Of a DNA stretch of 64,000 nucleotides, positions 16,639-24,634 are shown piece after piece. The translations under genes and the position numbers were made by a program. Source of the stretch: Polyangiaceae bacterium (GTDB taxonomy: Bacteria; Myxococcota_A; Polyangia; Polyangiales; Polyangiaceae); the NCBI GenBank assembly GCA_020633235.1, contig JACKEA010000001.1:372001-436000 (forward strand), written 5' to 3'. The notes under the pieces were generated by a model that worked only from the letters and a program-made list of their open reading frames with translations, was not told where the DNA came from and ran no database searches. Each line of letters starts with the position of its first letter. The stretch's first letter is position 1.

Positions 16639-17444
16639 GGCTTGTCCGGTTTCTTGGGTTTCGGTTTTTCGGCGTTTTCTGCCGCAGCTTCGAGGCGGGC
16701 GTCCTCGGCGCTGCGGTGGGCGAGCACCGCTTCCAGCGCCTTCATGAAGGCGCCGTCCACGCGGTGGTAGTAGTCACGCGTCACCTGGATCGCGGCTTCC
16801 TCGTCGCCGCTCTCGAGCGCGACGATGAAGTCCTTCAGGTGCTTGGGGAAGCTCGGCTCCAGCACCCACAGGGCAGGGAAGCGATCGATGATGTCGCGAT
16901 AGGCTTCCAGGAACGGATTGGCGATCCAGCGAATGCTCACGGAGTGGCTGGAGTCGATCAGCGCGTCCAACCAGCGCTGGAAGCCATGGCCGACCACCTT
17001 CGGATCTCCGCGCTCGAAGGCGGCGATCAACAAATCCGTGATGTCGCGCAGGCGCTCCACGTCTTCTTTCGTGGAGCGGTGGATGGCCAGCTGCGTGGCG
17101 AACTCCAGCACCAGCAAGCGTGCCGGCAGGATGTCTTGCAGCAGATGCGCGACCTCTCCCAGATCCGGCGCCGCTTCCAGGTACGCGGGCAAGAGCTCCA
17201 TCGTGCCCGTCTTGCGGAAGTCCGCGATGGTCACGCCTTGTCCGTGGCGTACCGTGACCAGCCGTGATTGCTCCAAGCGACGCACGGCCTCGCGGAGCGT
17301 GTTGCGATTCGTGTTGTAGGTCGTCGCCAGCTCGCGCTCCCCCGGTAGCCGCTCACCTGGAGCGAGCTCCCCCCTCAAGATCTGCCGACGCAGCTCCTTG
17401 AAGATGGTGACTGCGATGTTGGAAACCTGCGGCGCGTCGTCCAT
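16635..17444 (-). CDS. GntR/FadR-family transcriptional regulator of the GMC operon
   Basis: 269 aa. The N-terminal winged helix-turn-helix (residues 8-75) has the GntR pattern IFKELRRQILRGELAPGERL and NTLREAVRRLEQSRLV. An all-helical FadR-C-type effector domain follows (about 90-240), and the C-terminus is Lys/Pro-rich. FadR-type proteins respond to acyl-CoA or small carboxylates. It is the first gene of its operon, 36 bp from a perfect double TGGTNNNACCA operator, so autoregulation and control of the two downstream genes are likely. The ATG at 17444 has AAGGGGA upstream. The sense of control is not visible. Confidence 0.9.
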   Translation of the reverse strand: MDDAPQVSNIAVTIFKELRRQILRGELAPGERLPGERELATTYNTNRNTLREAVRRLEQSRLVTVRHGQGVTIADFRKTGTMELLPAYLEAAPDLGEVAHLLQDILPARLLVLEFATQLAIHRSTKEDVERLRDITDLLIAAFERGDPKVVGHGFQRWLDALIDSSHSVSIRWIANPFLEAYRDIIDRFPALWVLEPSFPKHLKDFIVALESGDEEAAIQVTRDYYHRVDGAFMKALEAVLAHRSAEDARLEAAAENAEKPKPKKPDKP

Positions 17445-17479
17445 GTGAGTTCCCCTTGGTGGGTGACCAAGGCCGGAAG

Positions 17480-17519
17480 CTTACTGGTTGAACCAATTCT
17501 GACTGGTTCAACCAGTAAG
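17480..17519. promoter_or_regulatory. Double FadR/GntR-type operator
   Basis: A perfect 16-bp inverted repeat (17480-17495 and 17504-17519, 8 nt apart) contains two shorter palindromes, TGGTTGAACCA at 17485-17495 and TGGTTCAACCA at 17504-17514, with centres 19 bp apart. TGGTNNNACCA is the core recognised by FadR-type GntR proteins, and the site lies directly upstream of such a gene. Two dimers bound on nearly the same DNA face are likely. Confidence 0.85.
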
Positions 17520-17659
17520 TCAAGCCGGCGAGCGATTTTTCGCTCCCTCACTCGCAGAACTGGGTGCCCACGCCCAGAAGAAAGCGTCTTTGCCCGCTTT
17601 TCGGCCGCCCGGCGCTCGCCCGCTCAGCCCCGCCGGGATGCCGCCATCAACGGTTTCTA

Positions 17660-17684
17660 TGTTGGTTCGGCGCGATCCCCGTCG
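17660..17684 (+). repeat. Dispersed repeat copy at the 3' end of kynA
   Basis: This copy of the YGGTYCGSCGCG-core family begins tgttggttcggcgcg and lies 8 bp beyond the kynA stop codon, in the opposite orientation to that gene. It closely matches the copies at 18840-18866 and 40349-40372. The rest of 17520-17692 holds only a small GAGCGA/TCGCTC hairpin (17530-17545). Confidence 0.7.
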
Positions 17685-17692
17685 CGCCCCAG

Positions 17693-18796
17693 CTACTTCG
17701 CGAAGCCGTAGGCGTCGGCGTGGGTGAGCTCGGGGAGGCGCGCTTTCTCGAGCAGGATCGTGCGCACCGTCCACAGCTCGTGGAAGATCCGGTAGCGCGC
17801 CGTCTGGTCGAGGTAGTCCACGCCGCTCGAGCCGCCGGTGCCCACGCGCCGGCCGATGATGCGCTCCACCATGCGCGCGTGGCGCTGGCGGAAGATCACG
17901 AGCTGCTCTTCGAGCTCCACGATGGTGTCGATGAGCAAGCGCGGCCAGGCGAGCAGCGGTAGCTCGCGATACGACTCGATGAACAGCACGCCGGCGCGGA
18001 TGCGGCGCTGCCGTGCGCGGTCCGCTTCGGGTACGTCGTAGGCGAAGAGAAACTGCTCGGCGGCGAGCTCCGCCTCGGCCAGACGCTTCCGCAGCGGCTC
18101 GGGAGTCTTGCCCAAGGCTTCCGCCATGCGCTCCGCTTTGCCTTCGTTGCTGGCCTTGAGCGCGGCGTGGTAGCCGCCCACGAACTCGAGCACCACGTCG
18201 TCGTCCCCCGTGTCTCCGGGGCTCGAGCCGTGCACGGGCGTGCGATACAGCCATTCTCCCAGCGCGGACTTCAGGCTCTGCTCCTGGCGCGCTTGGGAGA
18301 TGTGCTTCCAGGCGAGCTCGCCGGCGGGAGAGTCCGCTGCCAGCTTCTTGATGTGATCGAGGGGATCCTCGCCGCCGTACTTGAGCCGGTCGCCGTCTTC
18401 GAGGCCCAGCAGGATCTCGAGCTCTCGGAGCTGGAACGACTGGAAGCCACTGGCGGGGATGAGCTTGTCGCGGAAGGCGAGGAAGTCCTGGGGCGTGAGG
18501 GTTTCCATCACGCGGAACTGGTCCACCGCCAAGCGTAGGATCTCACTTACCCGGCGCAGGTGGTGCACCACGTGAGGCACCTTCTCTTCCGGGACCTTGG
18601 GTGACGCCAGGTGATCCCGCGCTTCGCGCAGCTCGCGAACGCTGAGCTTGAACCACAGCTCGAAGGCTTGGTGCACCACGATGAAGTGCAGCTCGTCGGG
18701 CATCAGCGCCTGGTCGTCGCCATCCAAGCCGCCCTGCAGTGCGAGCAGCTTGTCGAGGCCCAGATAGTCCCAGTACGTCGGTCCCGTGGCTGACAT
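17693..18796 (-). CDS. kynA: Tryptophan 2,3-dioxygenase
   Basis: 367 aa. Clear family motifs are present: DELHFIVVHQAFELWFK near residues 33-49 with the haem/substrate-region His, SGFQSFQLRELE near 113-124, and RHARMVERIIGRRVGTGGSSG in the C-terminal third. The haem enzyme opens the indole ring of L-tryptophan to N-formylkynurenine, the first step of the kynurenine pathway. No other kyn genes are in the window. The protein is somewhat longer than typical bacterial enzymes (about 280 aa), with extra acidic and helical sequence in the middle. An ATG at 18781-18796 starts the gene, and the 3' end is followed by a dispersed repeat copy. Confidence 0.93.
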   Translation of the reverse strand: MSATGPTYWDYLGLDKLLALQGGLDGDDQALMPDELHFIVVHQAFELWFKLSVRELREARDHLASPKVPEEKVPHVVHHLRRVSEILRLAVDQFRVMETLTPQDFLAFRDKLIPASGFQSFQLRELEILLGLEDGDRLKYGGEDPLDHIKKLAADSPAGELAWKHISQARQEQSLKSALGEWLYRTPVHGSSPGDTGDDDVVLEFVGGYHAALKASNEGKAERMAEALGKTPEPLRKRLAEAELAAEQFLFAYDVPEADRARQRRIRAGVLFIESYRELPLLAWPRLLIDTIVELEEQLVIFRQRHARMVERIIGRRVGTGGSSGVDYLDQTARYRIFHELWTVRTILLEKARLPELTHADAYGFAK

Positions 18797-18839
18797 GGCC
18801 GGCAGGCTAAAGCGTCTTTCCCTCGGTTGGAACCGCGGC

Positions 18840-18866
18840 CGCGACGGGCTCGCGCCGGACCGACAA
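18840..18866 (-). repeat. Dispersed repeat copy next to terminator
   Basis: The minus-strand reading begins ttgtcggtccggcgcga and ends cccgtcgcg, joining features of the TGTTGGTYCGGCGCGA and TTGTCGGTCC versions of the family. It directly follows the T-tract of the terminator of the Cys-rich lipoprotein gene and precedes the kynA start. Confidence 0.65.
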
Positions 18867-18896
18867 AAAAGAACGGGCGCACCGAAGTGCGCCCGT
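18865..18896 (-). terminator. Intrinsic terminator of the Cys-rich lipoprotein gene
   Basis: A perfect 10-bp stem (acgggcgcac 18873-18882 with gtgcgcccgt 18887-18896) encloses a 4-nt loop. On the minus strand it is followed after two bases by six T residues (18865-18870). It lies 42 bp beyond the stop codon of the gene ending at 18938. Confidence 0.9.
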
Positions 18897-18937
18897 CGAT
18901 GCCCGCCGTGGAAGGCAGGCTGTTTGGCCGTGGCTTC

Positions 18938-20923
18938 TCAGCCCGTTCCGGGCAGCGTGGCGTTGGTGAGCCACTTGAAGCCGTCGAGCAGCGCCAGCGA
19001 GTCGTACGCGGAGTCCGACACGTCGAAGATCGAGATGCGAAGCTCGACCACCTGGCCGGGGATCACGTTGCCGGCCGTGGTCAGCCAGAACGTGCCGCCG
19101 CCCACCACGCAGGAACCGGACTTCTCGAAGCCGGTGCCAGCGAGGTCGCCGATGCCCAGGGAGCAGGAGGCCGCCGCGACGGAGCTGTCGTAGCAGGAGC
19201 TGCCGGACTGGGACACGGCCGGATCGCACACCGCGAAGAGGTTGGTGCCTCCCGCGACGTTGATGCCGATGGGCCACTTCTTCTGCGTCGTCAGATCCAG
19301 ATAGGTCATCAGGTTCTTGTCGACGGGGTTCGGCAGCGGCGAGGGGGTGCCGGTCGGCGTGTCCACGATGGCCACGAACTGGTCGTTGTAGCTCGTGCAC
19401 ACGAACTCCGGGTACTCCGCCGAGAAGAAGTAGCTGTTGAAGCTGAACGCGCGGGCGTTGGTCGGCGCGCGCAGCCGAACGCGCAGCATGACGCTGTCGT
19501 TCGCGTTGCCTCCTGCAGGTGTGCCGCAGCCTGGGGCAGACGGGAACTGATTCGCTGCCTTGAGGGTACCATTCGCCGCCGAGTACCAGTCCTTGAGGCA
19601 CTTGGGGCTGGTGCAGGTGCTGAGGCTCACGCTGCTGCTCGGCGTGTGGCTGGTCGAAACGTTGCCGCCGCCGGGGGCGCCGCCGTTGGGACCGGGGTTG
19701 GTCTGGGAGTTGTCCGCGGCGATACCGCTGGACAGCACGACCATGTTGTTGCCCTCGATGGGCGTGATGCTGTTGCCGAACTTGTCGCGGATGCTCTTGG
19801 CGCGCTGGTCACCCAAGGGGGTGCCGTCGGCCCGGAGCAGCTCCGCCTCGATCAAGCCCCAGGTCTTGTCCTTGAGGTTGGCCGGGGCTTCCTGCGTGGA
19901 GCGGCAAATGCCGAGCGCCTTGGCGTAGTCCGCACCGGTGGTGGAGTTGCTGGTCAGCCCGGTGTCGCACGACAGAGCGTCTTCCTTGTCGAAGAGGTCG
20001 ATCTTGCCGTTGCAGTTGTCGTCGATGCCGTTACCGACCACCTCGTAGGCGCCGGGGTTCACCAGCGCGGGGTTCGCGCCGCACAGGCCGGGCTTGTCGC
20101 AGCAGTCGCCATCGGCGGCCTTCCAGCCGTCGTTGTCGCAGTCCGTGGTGCTGCTGTCGCAGGTGCCGCAGGTGCCGTTCAGGCAGTCCTGGCCGTTGGG
20201 GCAGGCGTTGCCGCAAGAACCGCAGTTGTTCTTGTCACCCGAGATGTCCACGCACTGGTTGCCGCACTGGGTGGTGCCGCTGGGGCAGGTGCCCACGCAG
20301 GCGCCGCTCACGCAGACGTCACCGGCGTTGCACGCCGTGCCGCAGGCGCCGCAGTTGGCGGGATCCGACTGGGTGTCGACGCAGGCAGCGCCGCACTTGG
20401 TGCTGCCGCCAGAGCAGAGCACGCCGCACTGGCCGAGAGAGCACACCTCGCCCTGTCCGCAGACGTTGCCGCAGGATCCGCAGTTCGAGGGATCGATCTG
20501 GGCGTCCACGCACTTGGCGTTGCAGGCAATCGTGCCGCCACCGCAGCTCGAGCCGCAGGCGCCCTGCGAGCAGAACTCGCCCTGCTGGCAGGCGTTGCCA
20601 CAGGCGCCGCAGTTCGCAGGGTCGTTGTTGGTGTCGGCGCAGACGCCGCCGCCGCAATCCGTCAGATTGCCGCATGAGGTGCCGCCACCGGTGTTGCCGG
20701 TGCCGCCGCCGCCCGTATTGCCGGTGTTACCGGTGCCACCGAAGTTGCCGGTGTTGCCGGTGCCACCGAAGTTACCAACGTTACCGGTGTTGCCGGTGCC
20801 GCCGGTGTTCGTGCTGCTGTCGCTTCCGCCGCAGCCCGTCGGTGCCAAGCCCACAATCGCCGCACTGACGATTCCCAGTGCGGAGATGCGCGCAGCCGTC
20901 CACCCCTCTGTCATAAGTTTCAT
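18938..20923 (-). CDS. Cys-rich surface lipoprotein with MopE-like and choice-of-anchor-L-like domains
   Basis: 661 aa from the ATG at 20923, with GGGAGG upstream. The N-terminal hydrophobic segment ends at a Gly-Cys (residue 31), so lipid attachment is likely though the lipobox is weak. A Gly/Thr/Asn linker (about 32-80) leads to five Cys-rich repeats of the DPxNCGxCGxxCxxGxxC type (about 84-250), typical of myxobacterial surface proteins. A MopE-like metal-binding block follows (DNDGWKAADGDCC ... GNGIDDNCNGKIDLFD, about 262-315). The C-terminal half resembles the choice-of-anchor-L region, including AFSFNSYFFSAEYPEFVCTS. Function is unknown; adhesion or a surface structure is plausible. It has its own terminator. 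Confidence 0.85.
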   Translation of the reverse strand: MKLMTEGWTAARISALGIVSAAIVGLAPTGCGGSDSSTNTGGTGNTGNVGNFGGTGNTGNFGGTGNTGNTGGGGTGNTGGGTSCGNLTDCGGGVCADTNNDPANCGACGNACQQGEFCSQGACGSSCGGGTIACNAKCVDAQIDPSNCGSCGNVCGQGEVCSLGQCGVLCSGGSTKCGAACVDTQSDPANCGACGTACNAGDVCVSGACVGTCPSGTTQCGNQCVDISGDKNNCGSCGNACPNGQDCLNGTCGTCDSSTTDCDNDGWKAADGDCCDKPGLCGANPALVNPGAYEVVGNGIDDNCNGKIDLFDKEDALSCDTGLTSNSTTGADYAKALGICRSTQEAPANLKDKTWGLIEAELLRADGTPLGDQRAKSIRDKFGNSITPIEGNNMVVLSSGIAADNSQTNPGPNGGAPGGGNVSTSHTPSSSVSLSTCTSPKCLKDWYSAANGTLKAANQFPSAPGCGTPAGGNANDSVMLRVRLRAPTNARAFSFNSYFFSAEYPEFVCTSYNDQFVAIVDTPTGTPSPLPNPVDKNLMTYLDLTTQKKWPIGINVAGGTNLFAVCDPAVSQSGSSCYDSSVAAASCSLGIGDLAGTGFEKSGSCVVGGGTFWLTTAGNVIPGQVVELRISIFDVSDSAYDSLALLDGFKWLTNATLPGTG

Positions 20924-21022
20924 GATTGTCCAACCTCCCGAAGAGAGAGGGAGGGGTACCCTCGGATCGCGCGTGGGGCAACCGCGACACCGAAAAAATA
21001 TGCTGGCGTAAGCGGTGCAGTA

Positions 21023-21193
21023 CTACTGGACCTTGACGTCGCGCAGCATGCGGCGAGCGATCGCGTTGGCGTCGATGCGGTACTCGCCCGATGCGATCGC
21101 TCGTTTCACGGCGTTGATGCGCACGGTGCGGGGCTTACCGCTACCTGCCTTGCGTGGGGGAGTGGCTCGGTCAGATCGATGTTCAGGCGTCAT
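21023..21193 (-). CDS. FlgM-like anti-sigma factor (short)
   Basis: 56 aa. The C-terminal half (VRINAVKRAIASGEYRIDAN then AIARRMLRDV) matches the FlgM signature of an amphipathic helix, I-x-x-G-x-Y-x-I/V-D, and a second helix (usually AeKmL). FlgM proteins bind and inhibit sigma-28. The N-terminal half is Pro/Arg/Lys-rich and probably disordered, and the protein is shorter than enterobacterial FlgM (about 97 aa). It is divergently transcribed from a FliA/WhiG-like sigma gene, its expected target. The ATG at 21193 is the only sensible start; longer frames upstream read through the antisense of the sigma gene. Confidence 0.75.
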   Translation of the reverse strand: MTPEHRSDRATPPRKAGSGKPRTVRINAVKRAIASGEYRIDANAIARRMLRDVKVQ

Positions 21194-21481
21194 GCTCCGC
21201 TTGCCTCGCTTAGCAATAACGGTCGAAAAATCAGGGACTTGAGGGATCCAATTGAGACACCGGGGGTGGGTGCTCGAAGACCTCGGGATCTCGGCTGTCT
21301 CGAATTCTGCTGCGGGTCGCCCGCGACCTCGCATGGGTGCCCGCTGACCTCTTTCCGAGTTGCCGGCGGGGCGGCCGGCCTGTGGGTTTAAGTGGCTGAA
21401 TATACTGCAAAAATTAGCAGATTTTCGGCGTTCGCGGCGCGTCTCCGGACGCTGGTACGGAAGCTGCTGAAAGGGGCAGCC
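21194..21481. promoter_or_regulatory. Divergent regulatory region between anti-sigma and sigma genes
   Basis: 288 bp without a gene. It holds a GCCGGC pair (21362-21367 and 21374-21379), a TATACT that would make a reasonable -10 element (21401-21406), and an AT-rich CTGC-N8-GCAG dyad (21405-21420). I see no clear sigma-28 promoter of the TAAA-N15-GCCGATAA type. Confidence 0.4.
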
Positions 21482-22246
21482 ATGAGCTCCGTGACAACCT
21501 TGGATGAGGCCCGCCTGACCCGATCGATGCGCCCCCGAGCTGGGATCCATGCTCCGGTTCCCTTCGGCGAGCACGACGTCATCCAGGCCTACACACCTTT
21601 GGTTCGTCGCATTGCCCGACGCACGGCTCGCTCGGTCCCCGCCAGCATCGCCTTCGAGGACATCCTCTCCGCCGGTTGGCTCGGGATGGCGGAAGCCCTC
21701 GGTCGCCGCCAAGCGGACATGGACGACGAGCACTTCGAGGCCTACGCCGCCCGCCGGGTCCGGGGCGCCATCTTGGATTTTCTCCGCTGCCTCGATCCGC
21801 TCTCCCGCTCCCAGCGTCGAGCGCGCCGCCAGCTGACCCAGCTCGCTGGGGAGATTGCAGCACGTGAAGGGCGCCTCCCAACGGACGAGGAGATGGCCAA
21901 GGCCCTCGGCACCACCCCGCAGGAGTACCGCGCCCTCGAGAGCGAGCTGGCTCAGGCCAGCCTGTCCTTGGCTCAGCTCACGGGTGACGAGCGCGCCGCG
22001 ATGCCTTCCCCGGAGGTGGAAGCCGCCCAGGCCGAGCTCACGGACACCGTGGCGGCGGCGATCCGCGGCCTTCCGGAGCGGCTGCAGCTGGTGCTGTCGC
22101 TCTACTACCAAGAGGAGCTCAGCCTGCGGGAGATCGGCGAGGTGCTCGGCGTGACGGAGTCCCGCGTGTGTCAGCTGCACTCCGCTGCGGTGAAGAAGGT
22201 CCGCGCGGAGCTCGGCGTCCAGGTGCCGGGCCGCGCCGTCGCCTAA
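21482..22246 (+). CDS. FliA/WhiG-type sigma-28 family RNA polymerase sigma factor
   Basis: 254 aa from the ATG at 21482, chosen for AAAGGGG upstream; a GTG at 21392 would add 30 basic residues. Region 2 shows VIQAYTPLVRRIARR, FEDILSAGWLGMAEA and AARRVRGAILDFLR. Region 3 shows GRLPTDEEMAKALG, and region 4 LPERLQLVLSLYYQEELSL with an HTH ending in SRVCQLHSAAVKKVR. These match FliA/WhiG closely. No flagellar or chemotaxis genes are in the window, so the regulon may not be flagellar. The divergent FlgM-like protein is the likely inhibitor. The last 4 bp overlap the convergent AcpH-like gene. Confidence 0.92.
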   Translation: MSSVTTLDEARLTRSMRPRAGIHAPVPFGEHDVIQAYTPLVRRIARRTARSVPASIAFEDILSAGWLGMAEALGRRQADMDDEHFEAYAARRVRGAILDFLRCLDPLSRSQRRARRQLTQLAGEIAAREGRLPTDEEMAKALGTTPQEYRALESELAQASLSLAQLTGDERAAMPSPEVEAAQAELTDTVAAAIRGLPERLQLVLSLYYQEELSLREIGEVLGVTESRVCQLHSAAVKKVRAELGVQVPGRAVA

Positions 22247-22872
22247 CTCACGTGGTGAGCGAGATCGGCGAGCAAGGGCGGCAAGCGATCTGCCACGACG
22301 GCGCTCGCGGTACGAGACCACTCGGCCACGCGCCGCTCGTCTCCCGCAGCTAGAGACAGCCGCGGCCGCCCGGACAGAGCACGTGCCACGCGCAGGGCGA
22401 CCACTTCCGGCGCGCTGTGCTCGGGACGAACGCCGCGTTCGGCCAGGGCTTGGACGAGCTCATCGAAGCGCGCGCTCTCTTCCGCCGCGCGCCAGTCGAG
22501 CTTGGCGGCGAGGGCGGGCGCTGCGCCCAGGGCGTCCAGGTAGCTCTTCCGCGCGCTGTCGTCGCGAGCCAATACGCCGTCGATGTGGATCTCGACGCCC
22601 ACGTGCGCCGTGGCGCGCGCTGGCCCCCGAGCGAGGCCCAGCTCCGAGAGCGCCGCGACGGCGTCCGCGCACAGCTCGCGGAACACCGGGTGGTCGTGGA
22701 ACACCGCGTCCGTGTCGTGGTGCAGACGCACGCCACGCCATAGCTCCGGTTGCTTTGCGGTCGGCGGCCGCGCGCGGATCATGGTGGCGAAGTCCGGCAG
22801 CATCGCCCCCAGCACCACGGCGGGCGCGTTCGAAACCCAGCTGGCGACCGTGGCATGACCGAAGAAGTTCAC
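22243..22872 (-). CDS. AcpH-like (ACP phosphodiesterase family) protein
   Basis: 209 aa, GTG start overlapping the preceding stop (GTGA). The N-terminus MNFFGHATVASWV...VLGAMLPDFATMI, the motif GVRLHHDTDAVFHDHPVFR and the later HVGVEIHIDG follow the layout of the AcpH/DUF479 family, whose HD-type His/Asp residues in E. coli remove phosphopantetheine from acyl carrier protein. Sequence divergence is large, so only family-level assignment is safe. It is the last gene of a six-gene minus-strand operon and overlaps the sigma factor gene end to end. Confidence 0.65.
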   Translation of the reverse strand: MNFFGHATVASWVSNAPAVVLGAMLPDFATMIRARPPTAKQPELWRGVRLHHDTDAVFHDHPVFRELCADAVAALSELGLARGPARATAHVGVEIHIDGVLARDDSARKSYLDALGAAPALAAKLDWRAAEESARFDELVQALAERGVRPEHSAPEVVALRVARALSGRPRLSLAAGDERRVAEWSRTASAVVADRLPPLLADLAHHVS

Positions 22873-23939
22873 TGGGCCAGCCTGGAGTCTATTTTCACTT
22901 CCGAGTGCAGCGTGCGATGCACGGGGCAGCGGTCGGCAATTTCCAGGAGCCGCTGCCGCTGGGCGTCCGTGAGCTCTCCCGTCACTTCGATGGTGCGCGT
23001 GATGCGATCGATCTTTCCGGTCTTGGATTCGCAGTCCCGGCAGTCCTTGGCGTGGACTTTGGCGTGGTTGAGCGTGACGCGCACGCTCTCCAGCGGCAGG
23101 CCCTTGTGCTCGGCGTACATCCTGAGCGTCATGGACGTGCAGCTGCCCAAGGCGGCGAGCAGGAGGTCATACGGGGAGGGACCGAGGTCCGCGCCGCCGG
23201 CAGCCTCCGGCTCGTCCGAAGTGAGCACGTGGCGCCCCAGGCTCACGGCCTGGGCATAGCGGCTCTCCCGGGTCTCCTCCACCACCACGGTCCCCTGCGC
23301 CGTCTCCCCCGGACGCTCGGGCCGGTCGCCGAGCTCCGCCACGTAGCGGGACGCCCAGGCGGCGATCACCTCGGCCGCGTACAGGCCGTCCTCACGCCGG
23401 CTGAGCAGGTGGTCTGCGCCATCCAGCGCGATGAAGCTCTTGGAGTGCTTGGCGGCTTCGAAGATGCGCCGCGCGTTGTCGATGCCAACGGACTGGTTCG
23501 TGGGCGCGTGCAGCACCAACAGCGCGCGGCCCAGGTCGCGGACGTTCGGCGGCGCCGCATCCCCTACGGAGTACGGTGCGTTCAGCGTGGCGACGCCCCG
23601 AACGCCGACCAGCTCCCGGGCCACCGTGAGCACCGCGGTGCCACCCACGCCGTGGCCCAAGAGCAGGCTCGGGGCGCGGCCCGTGTCCGCCATGAACGTC
23701 GCCGCGGCGCGCAGCTGCGCGAGCCTCAGAGCGAAGTCGTCCCCCGTGCAGTCGAATCGAAGCGTGGCAATGCCCTTCTGCGCCAGCGCGCGGCTGATGC
23801 GTGCGGCGGTCTCGCCAAAGGCCTGCTCCGAGAAGCAGTGCGCGAAGAGCGCGAAGGCCCGCGGCCGCTGCTCCGGCAGCTCGAGGGTACCGGAGAGCTC
23901 CGAACCCTCCGCGCCCGGGAACACGACGGGCTGTTTCAT
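22869..23939 (-). CDS. Alpha/beta-hydrolase-OsmC fusion protein
   Basis: 356 aa from the ATG at 23939, which overlaps the upstream stop (ATGA). Residues about 1-240 form an alpha/beta-hydrolase domain (FALFAHCFSE, TLRFDCTG, IALDGADHLLSR). Residues about 245-356 form an OsmC/Ohr-type domain with both peroxidatic-region Cys (AALGSCTSMTLRMYA and DRCPVHRTLHSEV). OsmC proteins reduce organic hydroperoxides with thiols. The hydrolase nucleophile elbow reads GHGVGG instead of GHSxGG, so the catalytic Ser is replaced by Gly. The hydrolase half may therefore only bind ligand. It is fifth in a six-gene operon. Confidence 0.88.
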   Translation of the reverse strand: MKQPVVFPGAEGSELSGTLELPEQRPRAFALFAHCFSEQAFGETAARISRALAQKGIATLRFDCTGDDFALRLAQLRAAATFMADTGRAPSLLLGHGVGGTAVLTVARELVGVRGVATLNAPYSVGDAAPPNVRDLGRALLVLHAPTNQSVGIDNARRIFEAAKHSKSFIALDGADHLLSRREDGLYAAEVIAAWASRYVAELGDRPERPGETAQGTVVVEETRESRYAQAVSLGRHVLTSDEPEAAGGADLGPSPYDLLLAALGSCTSMTLRMYAEHKGLPLESVRVTLNHAKVHAKDCRDCESKTGKIDRITRTIEVTGELTDAQRQRLLEIADRCPVHRTLHSEVKIDSRLAQ

Positions 23940-24634
23940 GACAAGAGACCGCGGATGATGTCTTTCACCGAATCGCTGTACCACAGCGGTAGTCCGACCC
24001 GGTCGAACAGCGCCTTGGCACCACCGTTCGCCGCGAGCCTGCCCTTGCGCAGGGCGAGCTTGTTGACGGCGTAGGCCTGAGGCGGACGTGTCGCCAGTGC
24101 CGCCAGTCGCTCACCTGCGACGGAGCTCGCGTCTTCCGCCACTTCGTCCACCAGGCCGAGCGTGAGCGCGCTCTCGGCGTCGTACAGCTCGCCGCCGAGC
24201 AGAATGCGCTCCCGCTGTTGCCGGGGAAGCCGCGCCTCCGCCAACGCCAGCACCCGGGGCGGGAAGGGAAGGCCGATGGCCGTTTCGTTCAGGCCGATGC
24301 GCGCGCGAGTGCCGCTCTTCATCACGCGATGGTCCGCGCACAGGGCCACGACACAGCCGCCGGCGATGGCGTGGCCGTTCACCAGCGCGACCATGGGGCC
24401 TTCGTAGCAGTACAGCGCTTCCACCATGTCTTCCAGCAGCGCCAAGAACGTCGGTGCCGTGCTGGCGGTGAGGGAGAGCACTTCCTTCAGGTTGAGCCCG
24501 GCACTGAAGGCGTCGCCCGCGCCGGTCACGAGCAGGGGCGCACCGCCGGCTCGTTTCAGGTCGTCCAACACGGATCGCATCAGATCGGTGCTGAGGGCGT
24601 TCTTGCCGGGAGCGTTGAGGATCAACTCTTTCAT
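23936..24634 (-). CDS. Enoyl-CoA hydratase/isomerase (crotonase) family protein
   Basis: 232 aa from the ATG at 24634, which overlaps the upstream stop (ATGA). Crotonase motifs include GAGDAFSAGLNLKE (first oxyanion loop), NGHAIAGGCVVALCADHR (second loop) and GLNETAIGLPFPP where catalytic Glu residues lie. It is shorter than typical hydratases (about 260 aa), mainly at the N-terminus. It probably acts on an acyl-CoA in beta-oxidation or branched-chain breakdown, consistent with the acyl-CoA carboxylase subunit at the head of the same operon. An isomerase or hydrolase activity is also possible for this family. Confidence 0.88.
   Translation of the reverse strand: MKELILNAPGKNALSTDLMRSVLDDLKRAGGAPLLVTGAGDAFSAGLNLKEVLSLTASTAPTFLALLEDMVEALYCYEGPMVALVNGHAIAGGCVVALCADHRVMKSGTRARIGLNETAIGLPFPPRVLALAEARLPRQQRERILLGGELYDAESALTLGLVDEVAEDASSVAGERLAALATRPPQAYAVNKLALRKGRLAANGGAKALFDRVGLPLWYSDSVKDIIRGLLS

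Noticed and set aside
14549..18796. Secondary-metabolite gene cluster suggested by GMC oxidoreductase and tryptophan dioxygenase
   Set aside because: No synthase, carrier protein or other core biosynthetic gene is present; the dioxygenase and the GMC operon are separate units.
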